This document shows, piece by piece, positions 43,992-54,126 of a stretch of 64,000 bases of DNA. This stretch comes from Muscardinus avellanarius. Lineage: Eukaryota; Chordata; Mammalia; Rodentia; Gliridae. Every line of letters starts with the position of its first letter. Position 1 is the first letter of the stretch. The notes under the pieces were generated by a model. It saw only the letters and a program-made list of their open reading frames with translations. It was not told the origin of the DNA and searched no databases. The position numbers and the translations under genes are program-made. The stretch is taken from NCBI GenBank assembly GCA_963383645.1, contig OY726572.1, forward strand, positions 26,356,792-26,420,791, given 5' to 3'.

Positions 43992-44907
43992 ACGGCCCCA
44001 GTTGTGGCCTGGCTACCCGGTGGACTGATCCAGACCTCGCTGGCTCAAGCAGCGGCCTTGCCTTGTGGGAGGCCCCGATTCTGGTCTCGCTGGCCCCGAC
44101 ACTGGCCTAACCCCACAGCTGGCTCCGATCCCGGCCTTGGAGGCCCTAGCACCGGCCTTCCTCACGGCAGGCTCCGATGCTAGTGATGGCCCCGGCATCG
44201 GCCTAACCCCTCGGCAGGCTCCGATCCAGGCCTCGGAGGCCTCAGTAGCAGCCTTGCTTCATGGAAGGCTCTGATGCTGGCCGCTGGCCCCGGCACTGGT
44301 CTAACTCCTTGGCAGGCTCCGATCCTGGCCTCCGAGACCCCAGCACCGGCTTTGCCTCACGACAGGCTCCAACCTGGCCATGCTGGCCCCGGCACCGGCC
44401 TGACCCCTTGGCAGGCTCCGATCCCGGCCTCAGAGGCCCCAGCACCGGCCTTGCCTCGCGGCAGGCTTCGATCTTGGCCTTGCTGGCCCCAGCACCGGCC
44501 TAACCCCTCGGCAGGATCCGATCCCAGCCTCGGAGGCCTCAATAGCGGCCTTGCCTCACGGAAGGCTCCTATGCCGGCCGTTGGCCCTGGCACCGGCCTA
44601 ACCCCTCGGCAGACTCTGATCCCGGCCTCAGAGGCCCCAGCACTGGCCTTGCCTCACGGCAGGCTCCGATGCCGGTTGTTGGCCCCGGCACTGGCCTAAC
44701 CCCTCAGCAGGCTCTGATCCCGGCCTTGGAGGCCCCAGCACCGGCCTTGCTTCACGGCATGATCCGATCTCTACTTCACTGGCCCCAGCACCGGCCTAAC
44801 CCCTCGGCAGGCTCCAATCCCGGCCTTGGAGGCTCCACCACTGGCCTTGCCTCACGACAGGCTCCAATCCCAGCTTTGCTGTGTCCGTCGCTGGCCTCAC
44901 TGCTCGG
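43992..44907 (-). repeat. Tandem array, about nine units of 98 bp
   Basis: Units on the plus strand begin GGCCCCGGCACCGGCCTAAC and continue through CGGCAGGCTCCGATCCCGGC and CCTTGCCTCACGGCAGGCTC. Unit length is about 98 bp, so the frame changes each unit and any ORF across it is incidental. Units differ from each other by several percent to about 20%, and the outermost are most diverged. Confidence 0.93.
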
Positions 44908-45480
44908 CTGGCTCTAACCCGAGCACCTTCTTCGCCCAACCATTTGTCCCACGTTCTCGAGGGTGCGTGGTGGTAGTATTCTGCCTCTGGGGTCATTACT
45001 TTAAAGGTTCCAGGTGTAATGCATCAGATCTCTGCCTCCCCTGAGTACTGGCCACTGCCATTGCCACTGCCTCCAACATTTCAAATCTTTCCCAAGCTCT
45101 TTTTCCATTCTGAATGTTGTCCAGTCTTCCTAATCATGCGCGACGGTAGCATTCAACCTTTGGTGTAATTTCTCCAAAAAAAAAATAAGGTTGGTAGGCT
45201 CCGATTTCTGCTTTTCCTGAATACAAGTCTCCACCGCCAACGCGAAGACTGCTTTCAGCACCGCCTTTCTCCTTGGTCTCCGCTAAAGTCTCTCTCCTTA
45301 CAGGTGATGTTCAAGATTCTTAACAATGTAGAGAAGAAGCAGTCCTCCTTAGTGGGGAATTTTTCCAATAATTCCAGTTCATTTGGATAAGTTTTGTCTG
45401 CATCTCCAGTATCCTGGCATCCGCCACCTCCTTGACCCCTGTCCGATATTTTCCTTTTTTCTTTTTCTTTTCCTTTTTTA

Positions 45481-46018
45481 CAGGGTCCTTCCGGGTGGAA
45501 AGTGGTTTGCCTAGGGGTGCCCCACCAACGCCTGCCCACCCGCCCAGGTCGGGGCGGGACGGGGTCGCCTAGGGGTGCCCCGCCAGCGCCTGCCCACCCG
45601 CCCAGGGTCGGGGCCAGAGGCCCGGACCACAGGGTCCTTCTGGGTGGATAGGGGGTCGCCGAAGGGTGCCCCGCCTGCGCCTGCCCACCCGCCCAGGGTC
45701 GGGGCCAGGGGCCCGGACCACAGGGCCCTTTTGGGTGGGGAGGGGATTGCCTAAGGGTGCCCCGCCAGCGCCTGCCCACCAGCCCAGGGTGGGGGCAAGA
45801 GGCCCGGACCACAGGGTCCTTCTGGGTGGAGAGGGGGTCGCCGAAGGGTGTCCTGCCAGCGCCTGCCCACCTGCCCAGGGTCGGGGCCAGGGGCCCGGAC
45901 CACAGGGCCCTTTCGGGTGGGGAGGGGATCGCCTAAGGGTGCCCCGTCAGCGCCTGCTCACCCGCCCAGGGTCAGGGCCCGACCACAGGGCCCTTTCGGG
46001 TGGGGAGGGGATCGCCTC
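45481..46018 (-). repeat. Tandem array, about six units of 91 bp with alternating types
   Basis: Unit starts CAGGG(T/C)CCTT lie at 45630, 45721, 45812 and 45903, exactly 91 bp apart. Units at 45630 and 45812 carry TCCTTCTGGGTGGA and TCGCCGAAGGGTG. Units at 45721 and 45903 carry CCCTTT.GGGTGGGGAGGGG and GCCTAAGGGTG. This is a 182-bp dimeric higher-order repeat. The array is G+C- and CpG-rich. Confidence 0.94.
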
Positions 46019-47275
46019 TTATTTATTTTGAAACAGGGTCTCACTAAGTTGCGGAGGGCCCTCACTAAGTAGCTGAGGCTGACCGCGAACCGTGATCCTC
46101 CAGTTTCAGCCTCCTGAATGCTGGGATTACAAGTCTGCACCACCACGCCCGGCCTATTTCTTGATGGCCCAGCCACCTGACTTACCTAAACTGTATTGTG
46201 TATTAAGCTTTATTTTCACAGAAATACTTATGTTGGCTTTTAATACTCTGGTTTTATTAACAAATTTTCTCTTCCTAAATGATTTCTTTTTTTTTTTTTT
46301 TTCTTTCTGGTACTGGGGATGGAACCCAGGGGCTTTTCTACCTCTGGGCTATACTCCCAGACTTATTTTATACTTTATTTGGAAACAGGGTCTCACTAAG
46401 TTTCTGAGAACCTCACTAAGTAGCTGAGGCTGGCTTTGAACCTGTGACCCTTTTGTCTCAGCTTCCCAAACATTGGGATTACAAGCGTGCACCACCATGT
46501 CCGGCCTAATAACTTTTTTTTGGGCAGGGGTGGGGAGGTCAATCATATTTTGAAAGATTGATGAAACCTAACATTGATTTTTTTTTTTGCACATTTTTTA
46601 CTGACTTTTTTTTTGTACCAGGGATTAACTCAGAGGCATGCTCCCAGCCCTGTTTTATTTTTATTTTGAAAAAGGGTCTTAGTAAGTTGCTGAGGGTTTT
46701 GTTAAGTTGTTGATCCTGGCCTTGAACCTGTGATTCTCCTATTTTAGCTTTCCAAGTAATGGAATTATAGGGATGTGCCACCATGTCTGGCTAAAATTTT
46801 ATTTTTAAATGACCATAAAGTAAAACTATTTATTTTATTTCATTCTTTTGTGGTACTAGTGATTGAACCCTGTGATATTCTACCTCCTAGCTACACCCCC
46901 AGCCCTATTTTTCAGTCTTTATTTTGAAGCAAGATAATTTTTTGCCGTACTGGGGGTTGAACCTAGGGGCATTCCATCTCTGAGCTATACTCCCAGTCCT
47001 ATTTTTTATTCTTTATTTTAAAACAGTCTCATTTTGTTTCAGAGGGCCTCGCTAAGTACCTGAAGCTGGCTGCGAACCTGTGGTCCTCCTATCTCAGCCT
47101 CCGAAGCATTGAGATTTCCAGTGTGCACAAGCCTGGCTCCCAGCCTTATTTTTATTCTTTATTTTGAGACAGGGTTCAAATTGCAGAGGGCCTCACTAAA
47201 TAGCAGAGGCTGGCTGCAGTCTTCCTGTCTCTGCCCCTCAAGTACTGGGATTATAAGCATGTATCTGGCAAAACT
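46019..47275 (-). repeat. Minus-strand SINE block
   Basis: The right half of the SINE split by the composite element (46019-46156), then minus copies at about 46305-46506, 46610-46790, 46850-46930, and 46935-47275 in several pieces. Short unique gaps hold nothing. Confidence 0.82.
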
Positions 47276-47962
47276 GCCTGTTTAAAAAACAAAAACATAC
47301 AGGTAACACATTAAACCCTTGAATAGATTCATGTAGCCTTCACTACTGTCAGGATACAGAGCACCTGAAAAAGTTCCCCTTTGGCATCTCTTTAGTCACA
47401 CCCCCTCCACACTCCCAACCCTTGGTGACCACTGACTGTAGTAACTTCATACTATATTTTTGTCTCTTCTATAATGTCTTAGAAATGGGATCATAGAGTG
47501 TGCAGCTTTTTGACCGTAGCTGCTTTTTTCACTGTTCAAGTCTATATAACAGCTTATCTCATGGGGAAGAGAACACCAGAATAGGTTAGACTTTCTTGTT
47601 ATAGCAAGCTCAAATTGTGTCAGACAGTTTTGATCATTTGTAACCCTAGCTTCTTATTCTTGTTATAATACCTTTGAGATTTCACAGAGGTTGTATCAAT
47701 AGCTTATTTTTTTATTACTGAATAGTATCCAGTGTTTGGTGATAATGAATTGAACTGCTATAAAAATGTTATTACAAGTTTTTTGTGAACATAAGATTTT
47801 ATGTTTCTAGGACAAATTTGTCTAAGTGAGAACATACAGCCGTTTAGTAATTATATGTTTAACTATAAAAAATGTCCTGTCAGTGTGATTGCATTATGTA
47901 TTTCCTTTAGAAATTTTCAAAGTGGATGAACTTGCTCTCTATGTAATATGAAATTGTCTATT
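47276..47962 (-). mobile_element. L1M-type fragment, antisense
   Basis: GATACAGAGCACCTGAAAAAG, TTTAGTCACACCCCCTCCAC, CCAACCCTTGGTGACCACTG, AAATGGGATCATAGAGTGTG, TCACAGAGGTTGTATCAATAG, TACTGAATAGTATCC and GTGAACATAAGATTTTATG follow the antisense L1 3' region order. About 130 bp at roughly 47540-47670 do not fit the L1 order and may be an insertion. Confidence 0.75.
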
Positions 47963-49036
47963 TTATTAAAACTTAAAATGGAGTTGGCGTGGTGGCGCAC
48001 GGGGAGGCGGAGACAGGAGGATCGCACAGGTTCGAAGCCAGCCACGCTGGCTTAAGAGACCCTGTTTCCAAATTAAAAAGTATAAAAATAGGTCTGGGAG
48101 TGTAGCCCGGAGGTAGAAGGGTTTCCAGGAATCCCAGTACCACCCCCCCAAAAAAATAAAACTTATAATGGCCTAATAAAAAAAAATAAATCTTTGAGGG
48201 TTTAACTTGATTTATATCCTTTTCAGCAGTTCATGTTTTCTGAATATTGTTAAGATGCCTATAGTACTTCTACTTGTGTTAGCTTTAAGTTACTTTAACA
48301 AACACCTGAGATAAAGAGCAAAGGTCTGTTTTTTTTTTTTTTTTTTTTGTGGTACTAGGGGTGGAACCCAGGGGCTTTTCTACGTCCGGGCTATACTCCC
48401 AGACCTATTTTTGTATTTTATTTGGAAACAGGGTCTCACTAAGTTGCTGAGAGCCTTACTCAGTAGCTGAGGCTGGCTTCGAAACTGCGATCCTCCTGTC
48501 TCAGCCTTCCAAGCGTGGGGATTACAAACGTGCGCCACCACTCCCGGCTCTGTTTTTTGCTTTTTTTGTTTTTGAAACAGGGTCTCACTAATTTGCAGAA
48601 GGCCTCCCTTAGTTGCTGTGGCGGGCCATGAACCTGCCATTCTCCTGTCTCAGCCTCCCAAGTATAATATTCAAACCGTAGCAGTACCCAAAGTGACTTA
48701 CAGATTCTGTGCAGTCTATCAAAAAACGAAATCAGTCCAGGCATGATGGTGCACATCTATAATCCTAGTTCTTGGAAGGCTGAGACAGAAGGATAGCAGA
48801 TTCAAGACCAGCCTCAGCAACCTAGCAAGACCCTGTTTCAAAACAAAAGATAGCCGGGCGTGGTGGCGCACGCTTGTAATCCCTGCGCTTGGGAGGCTGA
48901 GACAGGAGGATCGTGCAGGTTCGAAGCCAGCCGCGCGCTGGCTTAGGAGACCCTGTTTCCAAATAAAAATGTAAAAATAGGTCTGGGAGTGTAGCCCAGA
49001 AGTAGAAGGGCTTCCAGGAACCCCAGTACCACCAAA

Positions 49037-49067
<31 letters not shown>

Positions 49068-49985
49068 GATAAAAAAAAAAAAGGGGCTGGGGTGTATAAT
49101 TTGGAGATAGAATGCCCTTGGGTTCAATCCAGTAACCCTCTCCCCTACATCTGGCAGTGTAACTACAAGGGAGAAAGTCCCTGCTTCAATCCCTAGTGCC
49201 ACAAACAAACTGTGTGCTGCTGGGACTGTATAGGTTAGTGGTAGGTAGAGTGCCTGCCTGGCACCCATAAGACTATAGGTTTAACCCGTAGCACTGCAAA
49301 AACAAACCTGCAAACTGTGGTACTGATGTAAAGACAGACATTTTTCCTGATGAAATAGAAGCCAGAAACTGTCACATATGTGTTTATGATTCTTTTTTTT
49401 TTGGTGGTACTGGGGTTCCTGGAAACCCTTCTACCTCTGGTCTACACTCCCAGACACCTATTTTTTATATTTTTATTTGGAAACAGGGTCTCCCTGTCTC
49501 TGGCTCCCAAGCACGGGATTACAAGCTGCGCCACCATGCCCTGCTCTTTTTTTTTTTTTAACTGAAAAAGTTACTTAGCAGCAGGGCCTGGTGGCACAGG
49601 CTTGTAAACTTTAGAGGCTGAAAAAAGGAGGATTGAAGGTTTGAAGATAGCCACAGCAAGTAGCAAGACTGTGTGTGTGGTACTGGGGATTGAACCCAGG
49701 GGCATTCTACCTCTGAGCTCCACCCTCAGCTCAGTTTTTTATTATTTTGAAACAGGAGCTCACTAAGTTGCAGAGGCCCTCACAAGTTTCTGAGACTGGC
49801 TGTGAACCTGTGAACCTATTATCTCAGCCTCCCAAGTACTAGGATTATAAGCATGTGCCACTACACCTGGCTTTAGCGAAATTTTAAGCTACCTAGCGAG
49901 ACCCCATTTAAAAATAAAAAGAGCTAGAAGTGTAACTTGGAGGCAGAATGTCTCTGGGTTCATTCCTCAGTATTGAAAAAAAAAT
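47963..49985. repeat. SINE block
   Basis: A truncated plus young-type SINE at about 47975-48150. Minus SINEs at about 48345-48548 and 48560-48660. A plus SINE from 48733 is interrupted by a plus young-type copy (48853-49035) and resumes to about 49130. Two tRNA-half-like pieces follow (about 49150-49300). A minus young-type remnant lies at 49390-49545. A plus copy from about 49580 is split by a minus copy (49675-49875) and ends at about 49980. DNA at 48155-48340 is unique with nothing recognised. Confidence 0.8.
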
Positions 49986-50990
49986 GCTCAGCATCACTAA
50001 TCACTAGTGAAATGAAACCAAAACTACAATGAATACTAGTTCATACACATTAGGATAGCTACTCTGAAAAACAAAGAATTATAGGAGTTGGTTAATATGT
50101 GGAGAAATTGAAACTCATACACTGCTGTAAAATGATAATAGTTGTTGTGGAGAACAGTAAGCCAGGTGTGGTGGTGCATGCTTGTAATCCCAATACTTGG
50201 GGGGCCAAGACAGGAGGATCACAGGTTTGAAGACAGCTTTAGCAAGTAATGAGATTCATCAACCTAGTGTGACTGTTTCAAAATAAAAATAAAATAGGAG
50301 CCGGGCATGGTGGTGTACACTTGTAATCCCAGAATTTGGGAGGCTGAGACAGGATCACACAGGTTCGAAGCCAGCCTCAGCTACTTAGTGAGGCTCTCAG
50401 TAACTTAGTGACCCTGTTTTCAAATAAAATAAACTAGAGCTAGGGGTGTAAGTCTGATAGAATGCCCCTGGGTTCAATTCCCAGTTCCACAAAAGAAAAA
50501 AGAAAAAACAGAAAGAAGGCTTCTAAGAAAAATAAAATTACCATATGGTCTAGCAATTCTGTTTCTGGAGAAATCCCCCAAAATTAAAAGCAGTGACTGA
50601 AAGCGATATTTGCTCATTAGTGTTATAGCAGCATTCTTCAAAATAGCCAAAGGTGGAAGCAACCCGACTAACCTTTGATGGATGAGCAGATAACAGGAGG
50701 GAGATTCTGACACATGCCCCACTATGAAGATTGCTGGAGACATGCTCAGTGAAGAAAGCCAGCCACAGAGGAAAGTACTGTGTAGTACTTGAGTACTATG
50801 AATAGTCAAGATTCATAGAGACTAGAATAGTGGTTGCTAGGGGAAGGTCAGAGGGAAGTTGTTATTAAATGCCTACAGTTTTGGTTTTGTAAGATAAACT
50901 GGATGGATCGTAGTGATGGTTACACAACAGTGTGAATGTACTTGATGTCACTGTACTAAAATGGTTAAAATGGTAAATTTTATGTATATT
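49986..50990 (+). mobile_element. L1M-type 3' end, sense, split by SINEs
   Basis: The order AATGCTCAGCATCACTAATC, GGATAGCTACTCTGAAAAAC, ATGTGGAGAAATTGAAACTC, then (after plus SINEs at about 50160-50500) TACCATATGGTCTAGCAATTC, CATAGAGACTAGAATAGTGG, GATGGTTACACAACAGTG, AAAATGGTAAATTTTATG is that of the 3' end of L1 ORF2 and its 3' UTR. Coding capacity is lost. Confidence 0.85.
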
Positions 50991-50999
50991 TTATAATTT

Positions 51000-51315
51000 A
51001 CTATATACACACATATATGTGTACACACACACACTTGTTGATACTGGGCATTCATTCCAGGGGCATTCTTCCTCTGACTTATACCTCCAGCACTTTTTAT
51101 TTTTTATTTTGACACAGGGTCTTGCTAAGTTGGTAAGGGCCTTGCTGAGTTTCTGAGGCTGGCCTGGAACCCACGATCCTCCTGCCTCAGCTTCCCAAGT
51201 ACTATATTAAAATAAAAAATCCACCTGAGATTTTGATTGAAGGTACATTTAAAAATATGGACTGATTTGGGGGATAGCACAGTCTTTATTGTGTTGACTC
51301 TTCCAGTCCATAAAC

Positions 51316-51346
<31 letters not shown>

Positions 51347-52205
51347 TTTATTTATTTATTTTGGTGGTACTGGGATTCCTGGAAACCTTTCTACCCCTGA
51401 GCTATACCCCCAGACCTATTTTTTTTATATTTTTATTTGGAAACAGGGTCTCCCCAGGGGTATTGCACCTTTGAGCTATACCCCTAGCCCTGACTTTTAG
51501 TCTTTTTATTATTTTGAAATGGTCTCACTGAGTTTTGAAGGGTTTCACTAAGTAGCTGAGGCTGTCCGGAATCCGATCCTCTGGTCTCTACCTCCCAAAT
51601 GCTGGAGTTAAAAGTGTGCGCCATCACACCCAGCTTTATTCCTTTTTTTTTTTTAATGGTGGTACTGGGGGTAGAACCCAGAGGCTTTCTACCTCCGGGC
51701 TATACTCCCAGACCTATTTTTTTATATTTGGAAACAGGGTCTCACTAAGTTGCTGAGAACCTTACTAAGTAGCTGAGGCTGGCTTCGAACCTGAGCAAGC
51801 CTCCTGTCTCAGCCTCCCAAGCATGGGGATTACAAGCATGCACCACCACGCCTGGCTTATTCCTAATTTTTTTTTTTCCCTTTGGTGGTACTGGGGTTCC
51901 TGGAAGCCCTTCTACCTCTGGGCTACACTCCCAGACCTATTTTCACATTTTTATTTGGAAACAGGGTCTCCTAAGCCAGCACGCGCGGCTGGCTTTGAAC
52001 ATGTGCGATCCTCCTGTCTCTGCCTCCCAAGCGCGGGGATTACAAGCGTGCGCCACCACGCCTGGCTTATTCCTAATTTTTGAAACAGGGTCTCACTAAA
52101 TTCCAGAGAGCCTCATTAAGTTGCTGAGGCTTGCTGTGAACGTGTGAGTCTCCAGTCTCAGCCTCCTAAGTGCTGAGATTACAAGCATTGGCCACTACAC
52201 CCAGC
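51000..52205 (-). repeat. Minus-strand SINE block
   Basis: Copies at about 51030-51205, 51360-51450, 51450-51635, 51645-51858, 51885-52068 (young type) and 52070-52205. TTTA repeats at about 51315-51360 are the tail of one. The young copy interrupts the neighbouring SINE between two copies of TTATTCCTAATTTTT. Confidence 0.84.
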
Positions 52206-53265
52206 TTCCCAGATTTTTTTGTTAGCCTTTTGTACATACATATCTTGTACCTTTTTGTGTAGATATATGTTTAAGTATTTTATGCTTTTAGAGCTGTTAT
52301 AAAAGTGCTTTTTAAAAGTAAATTTTGGTTTGGCATTGGTCATTTTTAGTATGGAAAAGTATGATGATTCTGATCTACAGACAATGTTTTCTGTGAATGG
52401 GAATAGTTTCATTTCTTGTTTTCCTTCAGCCTTCAGAGTAGCTTGGTTTACAGGCCTGTACCGCCATACCTAGCATGAAAAGACATTTTATTTTACTGGC
52501 ACAGTGATGTCCCAGCATAGGTTTCTTGATCTCTTATGGACCTTTTATGAGATTAGAGTTGTTATCCTTATAACCAAAAGGAAATGTGTTGAAACTTACC
52601 TTTTACTGTGAAACTTGTGGTTGTTTCTTTTTTTCCCCCACAATAAATACTCAGTATTGGTCCAGACATTTCATTTGTAACTGAAATTAGAGACTTTTTT
52701 TTGGTCTTGTTGTTCATTAATTAAGAAAAGGCTTGCTCAGTATGTAAGAATGTAAAAATTTTACAAAATAGTCCTTGTTCACTGCAGGATACTTTTCTTT
52801 GACACAAATGTAGAACATGGCTAGGGGCAGATCATTAAATCTTATCTCTAACATACCATCAAACCACATTAACAAAGCTCTCTCCAAATATATAGTTCTT
52901 GGTATGAGTAAGATTCAGAGATAGGGAGAGTGGACTGAATAATTTTCCTTCCAAATTCATGTCCACATGAAACCTTGGAATTTAACCTTTTTTGGAAATA
53001 AGGCCATTGCAGCAGATACAGTTAAGATGAACCTTGCGGGAAGTATGGCTGATACCAGCCCATTGCCATCCCCCTACGGGTAGCATGGCACTCGCTATTT
53101 GTGAATGGTCCTCCCTAACTCAGGTCAAAAACTGAGAAAGGATTCAACTATGGTGCTGTGCATGCTGTGATCTAGGCCTGAAATATCTCTAATGAAATCA
53201 ACAAGAATGTCCATTTTGAGTGCTAGTATTGCATAGTACAAGAAGTTAAAGAAAAGTTGACTCTG
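52206..53265. other. Intronic DNA with a MaLR-like LTR fragment
   Basis: Mostly non-repetitive. At about 52925-53115, TGGACTGAATAATTTTCC, AAATTCATGTCCACATGAAA, GGAATTTAACC and TTGGAAATAAGGCCATTGC resemble an MLT1/MST-type MaLR LTR in sense orientation. No exon-like feature was found. Confidence 0.5.
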
Positions 53266-53680
53266 TGTGTGTGTGTGTGTGTGTGTGTGACTGGATATTG
53301 AACCCAGACTCATTTTCCCTCCAAGCTATACCCACAATCCCTTCCCATTTTTTTATTTTTTTATTTTTTTATTTTTTTGCGGGTCTGAGGATGGAACCCA
53401 GAGGCATTTGACCTCTGAGCTACACCTCCTGCCCAATTTTTTGTTCTTTATTTTGAAACAGAGTCTCACTGAGTTGCGGAAGGCCTTACTAAGTAGCTGA
53501 GGTTGTCTAGGAACTGCTATCCTCCAGTCTCAGCCTCCCAAATGCTGGGATTACAAGCGTGTACCACGTCACCTGGCTCCCTTTTTTAAATTTTAGAACA
53601 GGTTGTCCTTGAACCTACAGTCCTATCTGAGCCTCCCAAGTACTGAGATTACAGGCATACACCCATTGCCTGGCCTTCTT
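53266..53680 (-). repeat. Minus-strand SINEs just upstream of exon 2
   Basis: A GT repeat (about 53265-53290) begins a tRNA-half fragment that is interrupted by a full minus SINE (about 53345-53578). A monomeric older B1 half follows to about 53675. The remaining 265 bp to the splice site are non-repetitive. Confidence 0.82.
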
Positions 53681-53944
53681 TGTTCATTTCTAAGGGCAAT
53701 GGTATTCTGTTTTATAACAGCAATGTAGTTGTCAAGTGCTGATAATTTCACATTGATACTTTTAATCTGCAGGACATATTCCAGTTTAATCAGTTGTCCC
53801 AATCATGTCCTTTAGAACCATATTTTTTAGCCCAGAATTCAGTTTGGGATTATATATTATATTTAGTCACCATGTAAAACATTATTTTAGTGGACTGTTG
53901 GTCTTGAAATTCTAAGTGTTGAATTTTTATTTTTCTTTTAACAG

Positions 53945-54126
53945 CGAAACCAGGTGGACAGGTGAAATGTCAGTATATTTCTGCTGTGGATAAAGTTATA
54001 TTTGTGGATGATTATGCAGTAGGGTGTAGGAAGGACCTTAATGGAATCTTGTTGTTAGACACTGCTCTGCAAACTCCAGTTTCAAAGCAGGATGATGTAG
54101 TTCAGCTTGAACTGCCAGTTACAGAG
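53945..54126 (+). CDS. BIRC6: BIRC6 exon 2
   Basis: 182 bp encoding residues 112-172 (with the base carried over from exon 1): AKPGGQVKCQYISAVDK, VDDYAVGCRKDLNG, LLDTALQTPVSKQDDVVQ and ELPVTE. It continues the N-terminal WD40-like region of BIRC6 and reads as essentially identical to the human protein as I remember it. The acceptor is a long T-rich tract ending TTTTAACAG at 53944, and the donor GTAAGTTGA starts at 54127. It enters in phase 1 and leaves in phase 0. It is skipped from any ORF-only view because of the 31-kb intron in front. Strong conservation in the middle of SINE-saturated DNA marks it as a functional exon. Confidence 0.97.

Larger units (their letters stand above)
43501..46018 (-). 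mobile_element. Composite VNTR-bearing retroelement inserted in a SINE
   Basis: A minus SINE breaks off at about 43500 (CCTATTTTTATTCTT) and resumes at about 46019 (TTATTTATTTTGAAACAGG), so the 2.5 kb between is an insertion. Read on the minus strand 5' to 3' it contains six 91-bp G+C-rich units (46018-45481), a purine-rich stretch and unique middle (45480-44910), about nine 98-bp units (44907-43992), a unique 3' segment with a G-rich polypurine tract (plus-strand C/T run 43705-43740), a polyadenylation signal (AATAAA, reverse of 43615-43620), and an A-rich tail ending in AAAG repeats (43501-43572). The 3' end is L1-like in layout. No reverse transcriptase or other long conserved frame is visible. 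No clean target duplication was found. It may be a non-autonomous SVA-like composite or an L1 with its coding region deleted. Confidence 0.7.

Noticed and set aside
44274..44699. 141-codon proline/alanine-rich ORF
   Set aside because: It crosses a 98-bp tandem array whose unit length is not a multiple of three. The ORF is incidental and has no start context or partner domain.
45255..45812. 185-codon minus-strand ORF in the composite element
   Set aside because: Mostly translation of 91-bp repeats. The non-repeat tail has no similarity that I recognise to L1 ORF1 or any other family.
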